DNA of 64,000 bases from Thunnus maccoyii (taxonomy: Eukaryota; Chordata; Actinopteri; Scombriformes; Scombridae), in contig NC_056540.1 in assembly GCF_910596095.1 (NCBI RefSeq), positions 24,310,501 to 24,374,500 of the forward strand, written 5' to 3'. Shown in pieces: positions 35,970-48,422 of this stretch (position 1 is the first letter of the stretch; every line of letters begins with the position of its first letter). The position numbers and the translations under genes are program-made. Below the pieces are notes generated by a model. The model was not told the origin of the DNA. It saw only the letters and a program-made list of their open reading frames with translations, and ran no database searches.

Positions 35970-36811
35970 ATAGTTGGCTCTATAAATGGGCATGTAAACA
36001 CAGTGGCTCAGAGCGAGCAACACAACACAACTCCAGCCAATCAGCATGCTCATGCACCAGACAGGGGGAGGTCATCAGAGCAGTTGTTTGTGTGAGGACA
36101 TGATAGTCTCCCGTCTTTAGCAATTCAATATAGAAAGCATTTTCTCATGGAACAAATATGCTTCCATTTTATTAAATGTATCGATCCACGCTGAATCCGA
36201 GACAGGCTCATGGAAACCCCCCGCGTTTTTTCACGCTCTGAGTCTGTCTCTGTTGCGTTTAATGAAGCATAATCTGAGCAGGCAGCTGCTTAAATCACAC
36301 AAATGTTGTGCTATATATATGTTTTCAACTTATTAACTGTATCAATTTATCAATAAATACAAACTCTGTCAATTTCCTCCTGTGGAGTCGACATGCAAAC
36401 TATTTCTGTTGTCAGTCAGCCTGGTGAATGCAATTTGTCGTCTCAGCTCCCTGGGAGCTGTAGCTGACAAACGGCTGCTTCTGTGGACAGAGACGCTAAA
36501 CGCAGGTTAAGTGAGAAGTGGGGAGGCCGCAGAGAGGTGGAGAATGTGGATGGACTGTTGTGCTCACATGAGAATTTCTTTTCCCGCTTGAGATAAACTG
36601 TGAGAGGAGCAGAAGTGACTCTACAGTGGATGCATCGCCTTGTATTCCACCATATTTCTCTTTTGGTTGTTGCCATGGTAATGCGCGTCCATGAATTTTG
36701 AGGGTGGAGCTTCTGAAGGAGCACGAAAGGAGGGGTGTTTTTGTTTGGGTGTTTAGTTCAAATGTCTTTTGGAAAAATGGTCTTTTTCCAGAAACGACTG
36801 ACTATACCTTT
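35970..36811. repeat. Left-truncated inverted-repeat MITE, unit 2
   Basis: Same truncated element as 12120-12965, ending near CGACTGACTATACCTTTA. This right terminus is better preserved than in unit 1. Confidence 0.55.
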
Positions 36812-38169
36812 ACCTCTTTTTCTCTAATCTTTTTTTAAAATGAGTCGGGAAGCCAACAGAAAAGTGTAACTTAACTTTTAACATTATATAACTTATATAA
36901 CGTCTTTGGCCATGAGGACCATGGAAGAGTTTACAGCTCTGATCATCACACCTCTGACTCTTGAACACTGGTATGCTATGTAAAAGCACACACAGAGATG
37001 GCTTTAAGCCGACTTTTTGTGGATCAGTGTAAAAAAATCAAATGCAGCTCAAAGGCGGATCCTCTTTATGGCTACAATGTGGGTTCTCCATATAAAAGAG
37101 GCTTCTCTCTTCAGGTTGGGCTGAACCAACTCAAAGAGTGGTCCAAAATTGTGTGTTTTTTTATTACTTATTTTTGTCAATTGCTGAAAATAGTAAAATG
37201 ATCATTGATATAGGCTGCTTAAATATAATCACCTGATTGCGGGGACTGTATGATGATACATTTATTTTTAAAAAGACAAAAAGTGGGGTAGCAAAACCAT
37301 GACTTTGCTCCCACTAATTGAATAATGGGGATGCATTTGCTCCACTTGCTCCACTGTTGAGGTGCCTATGGACATGATGATATTGTTACATTCAGCCATC
37401 GGGCCCAGTTGTTGTGGGTCAGTAAATAGCTCCAATGTGTAAGCTAACTTCCCATGAAAAGCCCTGCACACCCATGGTACACCCACACAGGGTCAACCTG
37501 AGCAGATGCGTAATCAGCCAAAATAACTGAAAGCACCTGTGTGCGTGTGAATAATTTCAAGCAGTATTACAGTATTGTGTTTGCTATTTCTAGCTCCATT
37601 ATAGGCACCCCTACACACTTGTGCCAACAATTTCACACTATTCTACACTCTGTGGTGGTAATGTGGCTAGAAACACAGCATTGCTACAGGAAGCGAAAGA
37701 CTGTTAGCTAGGAAACATAGCTGTAAATAATGCAGGTTTGAAAGTATGAAGTAAATGTTTTTTCAAATGTTTTGTGAGCAAAGAGTTACAGTATGTCTCA
37801 AGGAAGCAAAAAATGTGTTCTGGTAAGAAACAAGGAAAATATAACTTTGTTCAAAAGAAAATTACAGTCATCTTCGTGCCTGTGCTGTGTACGTGTGTTG
37901 GTAGGTGGCGATATCCAAACATAAAGGTAAAAACATTGCATCATAGCTCCATCTTTAAATACACTCACACAGTTGAACAGACAGTACACAAAACACAGAA
38001 ACAGGAATTACAGACACAAAGAAATTGAACTTAATTATAGTTCAAGTGGTCAGAATATAGAGAATGCTTTGAAAACAATACAAACACAACAATTATGTGC
38101 ATGTACATCTTGTGTCAATGGAAAATAGATCATTGGTTTGTCTAAGGGGAAGTTCATGTTCTGCATTTC
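36812..38169. other. Distal promoter region of gene G
   Basis: Duplicate of 12966-14340. No ORF or RNA gene supported. Confidence 0.4.
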
Positions 38170-38177
38170 GGCCAATC
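38170..38177 (+). promoter_or_regulatory. CCAAT box upstream of gene G
   Basis: GGCCAATC, about 96 bases before the gene G ATG. The core CCAAT is kept despite one change next to it. Confidence 0.45.
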
Positions 38178-38272
38178 ACTATGTTTTCCACTACGTAAAC
38201 CTTGATCACCTTGTAACCAAACGTTCCGTCTGGTTAGAAGACATCAGTTGTGAAGACGAGTGATGTACCACA

Positions 38273-41200
38273 ATGATCCGACATCTGGCGGCTTTGATTC
38301 TTCTTACTGCAGTGTGTAAGTACAATTCTCATTAGATGTGGGAAACCATTTAGTCTGAGCAGTCTATGATAGTAATGTGTATGAGACCTTGTAAATAAAT
38401 TTGAAATGAAAAAAAATGTCATTGTTTTTGTGCTGTTGTCTAATAAGTCTTTTTTGTTTTTCTTCAGCTCTGATTCAAACTGCAGAGGTTCCTCAGCTGA
38501 TCTCTTTGACTTTGGTTGAACCTGGTGAGAATATTACTTTTCACTGTCCAGTCTCTGACAACGACAAATTCTTTACCTGGTATAAGCAGCCTCTTGGACA
38601 TATGGGCCAAACAGTCGCTTCTGGACTTGCTGGCAAAATAACAGTCAGTGAACAATTTAAGTCACGTTTCACAGTCGCAAAAGAGGATGCTCAGTATTCT
38701 CTCATCATCAGAAATGTAAGCAAAGAGGATGAAGCAACATATTTCTGTCAGAAAGCAACGTTGTTTTCTCCGACTTTCGTCAATGGCACATTCTTGGCTG
38801 TGAACGGTAAAAATAATATGTGCCTTATTGCAACAATCTTTTACATTTTTAAGTCATTTATATAATTTAGATTGTGAATTAATTTTGTTACTTTTTTAAA
38901 TGTTGTTTTACTGAATCACACAGACAACAATCAGCAGAAATCAGTCTATGTGAAACAAAGTCCGGAGACAGCATTTGTCCAGCTGGGAGACGCACTGACT
39001 CTCCAATGTTCACTGCTCTCCAAGAACACAACAGAAAACACAGATCAGTGTCCAGGTGTACACAGTGTGTACTGGGTCAGAGCTGGATCAGGAGGATTTC
39101 ATCCAGGCATCGTTTACACTCACAGGAACAGGAGTGATGAACGTGTGGAAAGAAGATGTGTCTACAGTCTGTCCAAAACTATACAGGACTCCTCTGATAC
39201 TGGGACTTACTACTGTGCTGTGGTCACATGTGGAGAGATCCTGTTTGGTGAAGGAACTAAAGTGGACACAAGTATGTATTTACAGTTGTATTTAAATCAT
39301 AAATAGATTTTGCATAAATGTATTTAGCCTGGTTAAAATATATTAGATTTCAGCTTTTTCTTTTTAAAAATGTATTATTAGTTTGTTGCTTTCTCCAAAG
39401 TTTTAAGCCCCCATGTATGTGCACTGCACATACAAGTGCTTTTTGCACTTGTATGTGCAGAAGTACCAAGTGCAAAAAGGCTGGGTGAAGGTGAATAAAG
39501 ATCAGTTGGTGTGATGATTATTAAATACTCTTTCAGTCAGTCACATTCATGGTCTCAGCTCAGAAACAGCTGTGCCAATCAAAGTTAAGCATGATAATGA
39601 CAGATGAACAATGGGAAAGCTTTTCTTTAGGAAATGTCTGCGCCAAACCATGAACACACATCACCAAAAAATCTGCAGTCAAAGACGGATGGTATAGAAT
39701 TTTTCATCAGTTAGTTAGGCTACTATAACAATGTTAAAATAAAAAAAATAGAAAAATTTAATTAAGCCGTTTATATGATTGCATTGGACTGACACTATTT
39801 CAGCCATAATTATCATTTATAAATAAAATTTTGTTTATTAGTATTTGACAAATCCAAAAGAAGAGGATACTTTTGACTAAATATTATACATACTCTATGT
39901 ATAGAAAGTAAAAGTAAAAAGAGTAAAATACTTAACATCATTCCAACACTAAGTTAACAGTTATTTAGATTGTTGACAAAATGTAATTAATGCCAGCAAA
40001 TGATGACTCCTGACAGTCCATTAATAAATAATGTTTAATGTCTCTTTGGAGATTATTTGGTTCCAGGATCAGGGTTGGATCCAGTTGTCATTCTACTTGG
40101 AGCGCTGTTGGCCTGCTGTGTGACTGTGATTGCCGTCCTCATTTTCTACATTAATGGGAGGAGAGTTTTTGAACATTGCAATGGTAGGTTCACCATATCT
40201 TACTTTTTGTTTCAGTTGAATCAAATAAAATCAAATCAACTTTATTTATATAGCACTTAACACACAGCACAGTTGATCCAAAATGCTTCCTAGTCCACAG
40301 AGAGGAAGACAAAACAAAACAAAATTAATGCTGCAAGCAGTGTTGGTCAGGACCTCGCATTCTGGCCTGTTGGGATCAGATCATTTTGCTTTTTAAAAAT
40401 GAGAGATATTTCTTACAAGTGTGGTGTGCTTTTATTTTGAAAGTTTGATTGACAGGATGAGAATTTTCTGCAGGGTGAGACATGTCTGTGTTGCTCACCC
40501 CTGTGTCATCAAAATTATGCAAGTTTTGGGCCCATTCACTTGAATTTCAATTAGTAAATTGAAAACTCTTGATGAGTTTGTGTGTAAAACAAATTATTTT
40601 CCTAATTTTCATCAAGTCTATTTTGAGAAAAGGAGACTTTCAACCCACATTACCTGGCCAAAGTTTGATTGAAATGTGTACTGTCAGGTGTGTAGAGACA
40701 ATAAGTAACTGCAGCTGGACACAGAAAAATACTCATATATTTGAATGGAGAGTGTGAGCGAACCCACACCTTTTTGAACATTTACTGCTTCCGCATAGTT
40801 TTAGATACAAACTTCATCTTTCTTCAAAACTTTAAATGAGTCACAAGACTTTGACCTACAAATCTTGAATTTACATGTTTTCTATCTTTTATTGTTTTTG
40901 AGATATTATAGTGTGAGGTTTTTTTTTTGAGTCTTTTCTTGCTCCTCCTGTGATTTTATAATGAGTGTGTATTGTGGAGTGTTTCACAGCACTGAGGGAG
41001 TGACATCACCAGGAGCAGTTGGAGAGGAGGATTTTGAAGTACGCTTTTTGTGAAATCTCCTCATAAATCCCATGACTTTGTCCAAATCTTACATTAAAAA
41101 TCATATTTTTAGAGGAAATTTCATTGCGAATCCATTGACACAGGTTTGAAAGTGATCAGACGTATAGTTTAGACGTCAGAAGCCTCTGTTTGACACAAAG

Positions 41201-41725
41201 TTCATGCCCATAGATTGCCTCCCCATTGTTTTACATTGTAAGGTGTGATGTGGCACCGCAACTTTCAGGGCTTATAAAATCCAAACCGCTTGAGTTATTA
41301 CAAAGTTTTTAACAACTTTTTTTCAGCATAGTGTCATAAGTCACCTATTAAAGTTTGAAGCCGATACCATTAATGCCTGCGGAGGAGATAGTGTTTGTTC
41401 AGGGGCCAAAATTGGGGCAAAGTCTTATTTTGAAAGGCTAATTGCGGACTTCCTGTTGGATTTAGGTCAGGGGTGTCATTGTATGATTTGTAGGTCTTGA
41501 TGAGACAAATAATTGAGTTTTGGTTTGATCTCTCTACAACATTCCTACGGGCCATGGCGGCCATTTTAGTTACATAGGTGGAGCTAGAGAGCACATTTTG
41601 GCACTTAAGGGGTTAATTTTTTCATTTTATCAAATTTTTCACCAGACCTGATGTGCGTGCCAAATTTGGTGAGTTTTTGAGCATGTTTAGGGGGTCAAAT
41701 TTAGGTGTGATGTCCCATAATAATA

Positions 41726-41757
<32 letters not shown>

Positions 41758-44700
41758 CAGAAAGAAAGAAAGAAACACATGAAAAACAATAGGGTCCTTG
41801 CCCTTACCTCGCCCTGTTTTACAGTAGTTCTCTGCCTTTTGGGCTCGGTCCCTAATAACAGAGAAAAGAGAGAAAGAAGAGACTTACAGAGACTTCAGGA
41901 AGAATATCTGACTTGGATTAAGTTAGTCACGGTTAAAGGCTAATGAATATAAGTTTGATTTAACATGACACTTAGTGGGGGAGAATCAGATGGTGAGAGG
42001 AAGAGAATTCCATAATTTTGGGGCAGTAATAGACTAAACCCTGTCCCCATAACACTTTGGCCTGGATCTTGGGACAGACAGAAGTCTTTGGTCAGATGAT
42101 TTTGTTCTCTGACAGTGTGCTATGGGTATAGGAGTTCTGTAAGAGAGGGCAAATACATTTAACACCTTGTAAACAAACAAAAGAATTTTAAAATCAATTC
42201 TTTAGCTAACTACCTGATTAATTTGTCAAACTTCAATCCTAAATCAAAAATGACTGAAATTTTTTGCATTTGATATAACAGATGGAACCAATGGTCCAAG
42301 AGGAGGAGAAATAATGTTGGTTGAATTCTGTGGTCCAAATAAAATGACTTCAGTTTTATTCTCATTGAGGTGGAGAAAGTTTGCAGCCATCAAGGATTTG
42401 ATGTCTTGAAGACAGTTATTGAGGTCGTTTAGTTTGTTGTAGTTATTGGGCTCTAGGTGGAGGTAGATCTGTGTGTCATCCACATAACAGTGAAAAGAAA
42501 TGTGCTTTTGAATAATATGACCGAGTGGAAGCAAATAGATGGAGAACAGGATTGAACCAAGAATGGAGACTTGAGGGACACCACAGGACAAGGGGGCAGA
42601 GGAAGAATATAAGTTGCTAATAGAGACACTGAAGGATCTGTTGGGCAAATATGAAGAAAACCAGTTTAATTCAGGGCCAGAAACCCCCGCCCACTGGCTT
42701 AACCTGTGAATGAGAATGGAATGATCAACAGTGTCAAAGGCTGCAGTTAGGTCTAAGAGCAAAAGGACAGAGCGGTTACTTGAGTCACCAGCAAGAAGGA
42801 GGTCATTGGTTATTCTCAGTAGTGCAGATTCTGTACTGTGCAGGGGTGTGAAGCCAGATTGGAATTTTTCAAAGATGCTGTTTTTGAGCCAAGTGGGACC
42901 ACAGTTGATTAAAATCTACAGTGTCAAGGACTTTAGAAAGGTAGGGGAGTTTGGAGATTGTCCTGTAATTATTGAGGACTGTAGGGTCTAGATTCTGTTT
43001 TGTTAAAAGTGGCTTGACACTGGCTGGTTTCCAGGAAGCTACTGATAATTGAAAGAATGCTGGGGCCAATGGTGCCAATAACGTCTTTGAAGAGTTTAGT
43101 TGGAATAATGTCAAGAGAGCAGGTGGAGGTTTTCATAGAAGAGATGATATGATGAAGTTCTGGTAGTGTGATGGAGTTAAGGGAATTTAGAACTGCGGTG
43201 TTCTCAGAGGAGATGGACAGGCTATTTACAAATGAAATGATACTAGCTCCGATGCTAAGTACTTTGTCTTTAAAGAACTGTAGGAATCCTCACATTTAAA
43301 GACAGATGCTTCTAAGTATGATGTGGGAGTGGAGGAGGTGACAGACTTTAATACACTAAAAAGTACCCTGGGATTATGACAGTTTTTGTCAATGAGATTA
43401 GAAAAATGTTGAGCCTAGCATTTTTGACAGCCAGCTGGTATTTCTCCAACAGATCCTTCAGAGTTTGAAATGAGATCTGCATTTTATCCAGCTTCTACCT
43501 CCGCTCTTCCTTTCTGCATGCTCTCCTTATTTCTCTAATATTACTGTTATTAAGCCACGGTAAGGCCAGAGGCTTTCGTATTTTAGTACTGACTGGTGCA
43601 ACAGAGTCAGTGGTGGCCGAAACAGTACTGTTAAAAAGTGAGAAAAATTCTTCTGTGCTCACATGAGATGGTGCAGTCTCAATACTGGTGGTGATGGGAA
43701 CCTCTCTATAGGCGTCTGCAAACCTAGTGGCAGTGGAAGAATTTAGCATGCGGGAACGAAGAAGTGCAGGGTGGACATGAGAAGCATGTGGCAAATTGAG
43801 ATAATAAATGATAGCCCTGTGATCAGAATGGTTAAAATCTTCTCTCACAGGGTTGTAGATAGAGACTTGAGGAGAGAACTATGTCTAGGATGTGTCCTTT
43901 AACATAGATTGGACTGTTTACAGATCACTGGAGACCAAAGGATTAAAATAAATTTATAAAATTATGGGTCATGGCTTCAGAGGGACAGCAAATGTGAATG
44001 TTGAAATATCCGAGAACGAGAATATTGTCATATTTCGGAGCAATGTGGGAGAGGAGATCAGAGAATTCACTGATAAAGTCCATATTGGGCTTAGGGGTCT
44101 GTACAGTTGTAGGCAGAAGACTGGTGAGATGCCATCTATCACAAAAGCCAAAGGTTCAAAAGATGAAAAGGGCCCTATGGAGATAATGGAGCACTTGAGG
44201 TCACTTTTGTGAATTACAGCAACCCCACCACCTCGTGCATGTGACCTGGACTGATGAAAGTGAGAGTAACCTGGAGGATTGGCTTCAGTGAGAGGGGAGG
44301 GGTCATCGGGGTAAGCCATGACTCAGTGATGAAAAAACAGTTTTGGGACATAATGACATCTTGACAGATAAATGATTTGTTAGACAGCGATCTCACATTC
44401 AGCAGACCAAATTTGGAGGGAAGGAGGGAGGGAGTGTGTAGTGAGGATGGAATTATAGTGTGTGTAATAGTAATAAAATTGTCATAATTTACTGAACGGG
44501 ATACTGTGGAAACAGAATTATGGTGTCTGAGTGTTAGGCAGATTGGGATGTGATTAACAGGTAGTTCAGCTGAATGTGAGTTTGACAGTCCATGCCCCAT
44601 GAGTGGTAGGGGTAGATTTGGCCAGATTTTGTTGAAATTTCATTTGTAACAGGGACCCTGCCAGTGGATTTATGGTGGCAGTGAACATTATTTTGATTAT

Positions 44701-47641
44701 TTTGGCAGTGAACATTATTTTGATTGTGTGTGTGGATTACCTCATGGTGGCATGGACTGTCTTAAAGGCATTCTGCAGGTCAACCAAAGCATAGTCAATG
44801 TTTGCAGAGAGCAAATTTGCCCCGTGTAGGTTTGGATGGAGCCTGTCAGGTCTGTGCAGTTGGCTGCGGTTCCAGAACAGGTCGAAATTATCAATATAGT
44901 CCACGTTCATTCGTGCTGCACTGGATTCTTGTTTCAGCCAAGTGTGCAGTGACAGCAAACGGGGAAACTGACCACAGCCCCACCCAAGGGACAGGATCGG
45001 ACCAGATATGAAGATGCGTTTCCCAGTGTCTTTAAGCGCAGAGATGAGTAGTTGGAAGTCAGCATGGAGGATTTCAGACTGTTGTTGGCTGACGTCATTT
45101 GATCCCACATGAATAACCAGGTTGGAGCAGTCTGGATGACATTCAAGGACAGAAGGCAGTTTATCACAAATGTCTCAAACACGGGCTCCAGGAAAGCAGT
45201 GCATGTGGGCACCTTTGGCTCTGATGTTCCTTACCATGGACCTTCCGATAATCAGTTTTTAAAGGCGAGGCAGAGAAGGATATTGTGGCTGTGGTGGTGG
45301 CAGATCTGATCAGGGATGTACCTCGGCGCTCCAATTATTTTGCCAAGGTAGGCGAGACTAGGAATTCCCAGGCCGTGATCTGACAGAGGAGCCAGTGGAG
45401 GTGACCACAGGAGAAACAGCGGTGACAGGATGTGAGACGGCCGCTATAGCAGAGCCGGTGGTGGACTGGGCGGGGGGACAGGCAGCCGAGGGCACAGATC
45501 TTCCAGACCTCGAGCCAGCAGCAGAGCACAGGTTGGCAGCTGCATCCACGGAGAGATCCGCTGGGTGAGTTTTTTTTTTCGCCACTTTTTTCTGAAGAAT
45601 CGTGAAGCGATTTGAAAGATTGAGGGTAGGTGAGCAGGAGGAAGGTTGCGGACATGTTACTGGATCCCACAGAATGGTGTCGGATAAAGTAGAGCTCATA
45701 GCTGATATAATTTTAGCCTGGGCAGAGGCGATGTCAATGAAGCTGGATAGGAGGCTTTATTTTTCAGCTAATCAGAGAATCTATGGATGTCCTCTTTGAG
45801 GTTAGTTATGTTTCTGTTTGCCTTCTGGAGCAGCTGTCTTCACAGGGCATTGTAGCTCCAGATACAATCAGACTGTTGTGAGGGAGACGGATGTTAGCCT
45901 CAAAAGTGGGAGACCACGACCGAGTTAAAGTTCCCCTCCACTCAAAAATGTGTTTTGCTTTTTCTTATTTCACTTGGATGTTGGACCTTCACTGAGCAGA
46001 ATGATGTATGTTTAGTGTTTGACTCAAACACTGGTTTCACATTAATCTGCTTAAGTGGGAGAATTTCTCTGTGCTCACCTTAAATCTGAGTTTAAAGGAC
46101 ATGGCTGGCCATTTTCTATATTTGTCTCATTGTCAACAAATTGCATGTGGAGAAACCAAACCAACAATGAATAAATCTCACTTACAGGTATTGTCTGTGT
46201 ATCCGAATGCTATTCTTCTGTGCCATAGACCTCCATAGTTATCCAAAAACTATTAAAAACATGTCCATGAGCCACACTGTTGCACTTGGTGACATGTTTA
46301 TCCATTATGAAGAGTTTGAGCACGGTAGTCTGTTCAGAAATGGCTCCAAACACTAATAACAGCGTCTTCAGTGAGTGGTTAGATGTTCATTTTTCATTTT
46401 GTGTCACTTTTACAATTAAAAAGTGTCAAAATTGTAGTTTTACAATATTGTGAATGTTTAAGAAGTGAACAATTTTATGAGGTCACTATAGAGTATTTAT
46501 ATTATTGTCAAATTACATTAATTTCCCAAACTAACTTGTAACTTCCATTGTCTGATGAATGTTCATCATGAGAATGATGATTCAATACTTTTATATATGT
46601 GTAATGAACATATAATTTCACATGTTACATGACATTACAGTTTAGTTTCCAATGTGAAAGCACTTCAACAATGACTGCTCAGTGTTCAGGGGCCAGCAAG
46701 GGACTGAAGCTGGGCACATCACAAGTGTGTAACTTTAAAACCACAACGTTATCAATGTGATCAAAGTCTTGTTTTGTTCATTTCTGTCTTTTAATGAGAC
46801 ACAAACACACTGATATAACATCAGTAAACATATTCCCACTGTGAATACACTCAAGGTTTTGCTTTTATTAACAGGAGCAACAGGAGCTTCTCATAATCTT
46901 GGACATGACAAGTCAACAGTGGATCAATCAAACGACCTGGTAATTATGCTTCTGGTAAATATATGGTGTATTTCCCTGCTTTCACTGGCTAGGTGTAGAG
47001 ATCTTGAAGTGGGAGTGTGATGAATATTTTGCCTACTTTTTCCTTTTTCCTTAAGTAAAGTAAAGTGAGTTCACTGTTAAGTAACATAATGTTTGTTCCT
47101 ATATAATAAACATGGATAGAGTCAAGAGTTATAAATACAAAATAGATCACTTAGAAATATGATAGGAATATTTTAAAATAAGTGTATGTATCTAAGACGA
47201 TGTAAAATAATCAGATATGTCATTATAGACATATTATAGGAACATTATAAAGTGCATGAAATAAAGTAAATGAACAAGTGCACCAAATGATTTTAAGTCG
47301 GTACTTGTTGATATTGCTCACATTTTTAATACAGTCCTGTTCAATAATATAACACATCTGCTACTTTCATGACAGAGGAATGAATAATCAATAACACATT
47401 TCACGTTTAGGCTAATGACATTTATTAAATAAGCCATCTAAGAAAGTAACTTCATTGTTTAGTTAATGATGTTACAGTCGTAATCTCTAAGTTTTTTATA
47501 AAAACACAAATATTATATTTTTTGCAGGATGGTGAAACAACAGCAGTGAATTATGCAGCGCTGGATTTCTCCACACAGAAAGTGAAAAGAAGGAATAAAA
47601 TGAGGAGAGAGAACACACAGGAGTGTGTACTACGATGTTAG
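38273..47641 (+). CDS. nitr: NITR gene G (plus clade), complete, 341 aa, altered tail end
   Basis: Unit 2 partner of F. Exons: leader 38273-38315, V 38468-38806, second Ig 38924-39271, helix 40067-40183, linker 46875-46939, tail with stop 47528-47641. The V domain (15-127) has [15 protein letters not shown] and ATYFC. Domain 2 (128-243) has YWVRAG, where F has YWFRAG, and FGEGTKVD. The tail keeps a canonical ITIM VNYAAL (Y313). A net loss of two bases after GAGTGTGT shifts the frame, so it ends CVLRC and loses the second tyrosine motif (VYSDV in F). The protein should still be membrane-bound and able to inhibit through one ITIM. Intron 4 is 6.7 kb, with a LINE, a nested element and a private insertion. 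Confidence 0.9.
39425..39459 (+). repeat. Perfect 15 bp hairpin in intron 3 of gene G
   Basis: TGCACATACAAGTGC, loop TTTTT, GCACTTGTATGTGCA: fully complementary arms. Could form a cruciform or RNA stem; function unknown. The F copy has one mismatch and a different loop. Confidence 0.85.
39460..40066. other. Remainder of intron 3 of gene G
   Basis: Non-coding, matches 15641-16251. No exon-like segment. Confidence 0.5.
40219..45925 (-). mobile_element. L2-like LINE in intron 4 of gene G, longest copy
   Basis: Same insertion as in F but with more of the 5' part. The 3' tail is at 40219-40255. RT with [14 protein letters not shown] and YVDD is at 42244-42762. Endonuclease remains ([26 protein letters not shown]) are at about 43500-44400. 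ORF1 esterase-like [17 protein letters not shown] is at about 45108-44740. The presumed ORF1 start, MPCEDC-like, is near 45850. It shares the F deletion of the RT thumb. Frames are broken several times. The 5' end meets a MITE-like repeat at TTAAAGTTCCCCTCC (45925). Confidence 0.8.
40321..41857. mobile_element. 1.5 kb unclassified element nested in the LINE (gene G)
   Basis: Duplicate of 16506-18023, with the same ends and a GAAA tract at 41725-41775. Absent from the matching site in H. Confidence 0.7.
45926..46199 (+). repeat. Variant of the TTAA MITE-like repeat
   Basis: Starts TTAAAGTTCCCCTCCACTC and continues with CACTTGGATGTTGGACCTTCACTG. Related to 63470 in H and to a partial copy near 21500 in F. 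The right end is not clear. Confidence 0.45.
46200..46642. mobile_element. G-specific insertion of about 0.44 kb
   Basis: Splits a sequence that is contiguous in F (near 21728) and H (near 63720): ATTGTCTGT joined directly to AGTTTCCAATG. The insert contains CATAGACCTCCATAGTTATC and AAAAACTATTAAAAAC. No ORF. Family not recognised. Confidence 0.65.
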
Positions 47642-48422
47642 ATCAGATTATCACACCCAGCAACACCCCTCTCTATAGGCAGAGCAGGACCTTTACACTG
47701 CTCCCCAACTTTCTGCAGAGGTCTGTAGCTTAGCTCGCTTTAAAGTTACAGTATAATGTGCACAGACAGCGACAGGAGGAAGTTGAATATCAGTCAGAAT
47801 GTGTTTTCTGAAAAGTGTTGCACCCAGCAGATTTCCAGACAGACTGCTCTCAAAAGTTGAGAAAGATTTAGTTCTTGAGAAAAACAAACAATCTAAACTG
47901 CTTTTCATTTCAAAATTCAAATTTCATGATGCATATTTGTTTATTTAAAACTAAAGTAAAACATGTACACAAACATCAGTTTCATGGAATTGATACTAGA
48001 TGAGCACCATATGAGATTTTCAAACCTTAAAAATGCAAATCAGATAAAAAAGGCAAATAGGAAACTCTCCTCATGGCTAATTCATTTCAAACCAACTCTT
48101 TCAAGATGAATCTTTTAAAAAGCCAGTTTGGGTGTCATCACAAGCTTGAGACAGTAAACAAGATATAAAAGATATGGTATACTAAAGACTATTCTAAATG
48201 TTTAACTATTAGATGTTATTTTTGCAGCATGATGATTAATTTTCTTTTTTGAAATAATGATAAAAACAGAATGATACACAAAACATCTTTTATCCAAAAT
48301 TGAAAAATCATTGTGTTACAGAGTTCAGAGGTGAAAGGCATGTGCTAGAACAGCTTAAACACTATTTTCACAGATAATATGACAGAGAAAAACTTAATAT
48401 AAGAAACAATCTGGTGTGTGAA
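47642..48422. other. Convergent 3' spacer between genes G and E
   Basis: About 780 bases, homologous to the F-C spacer. It includes the old end of the plus-clade tail exon (TTAGATCAGATTATC), now outside the shifted frame of G. Confidence 0.5.
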
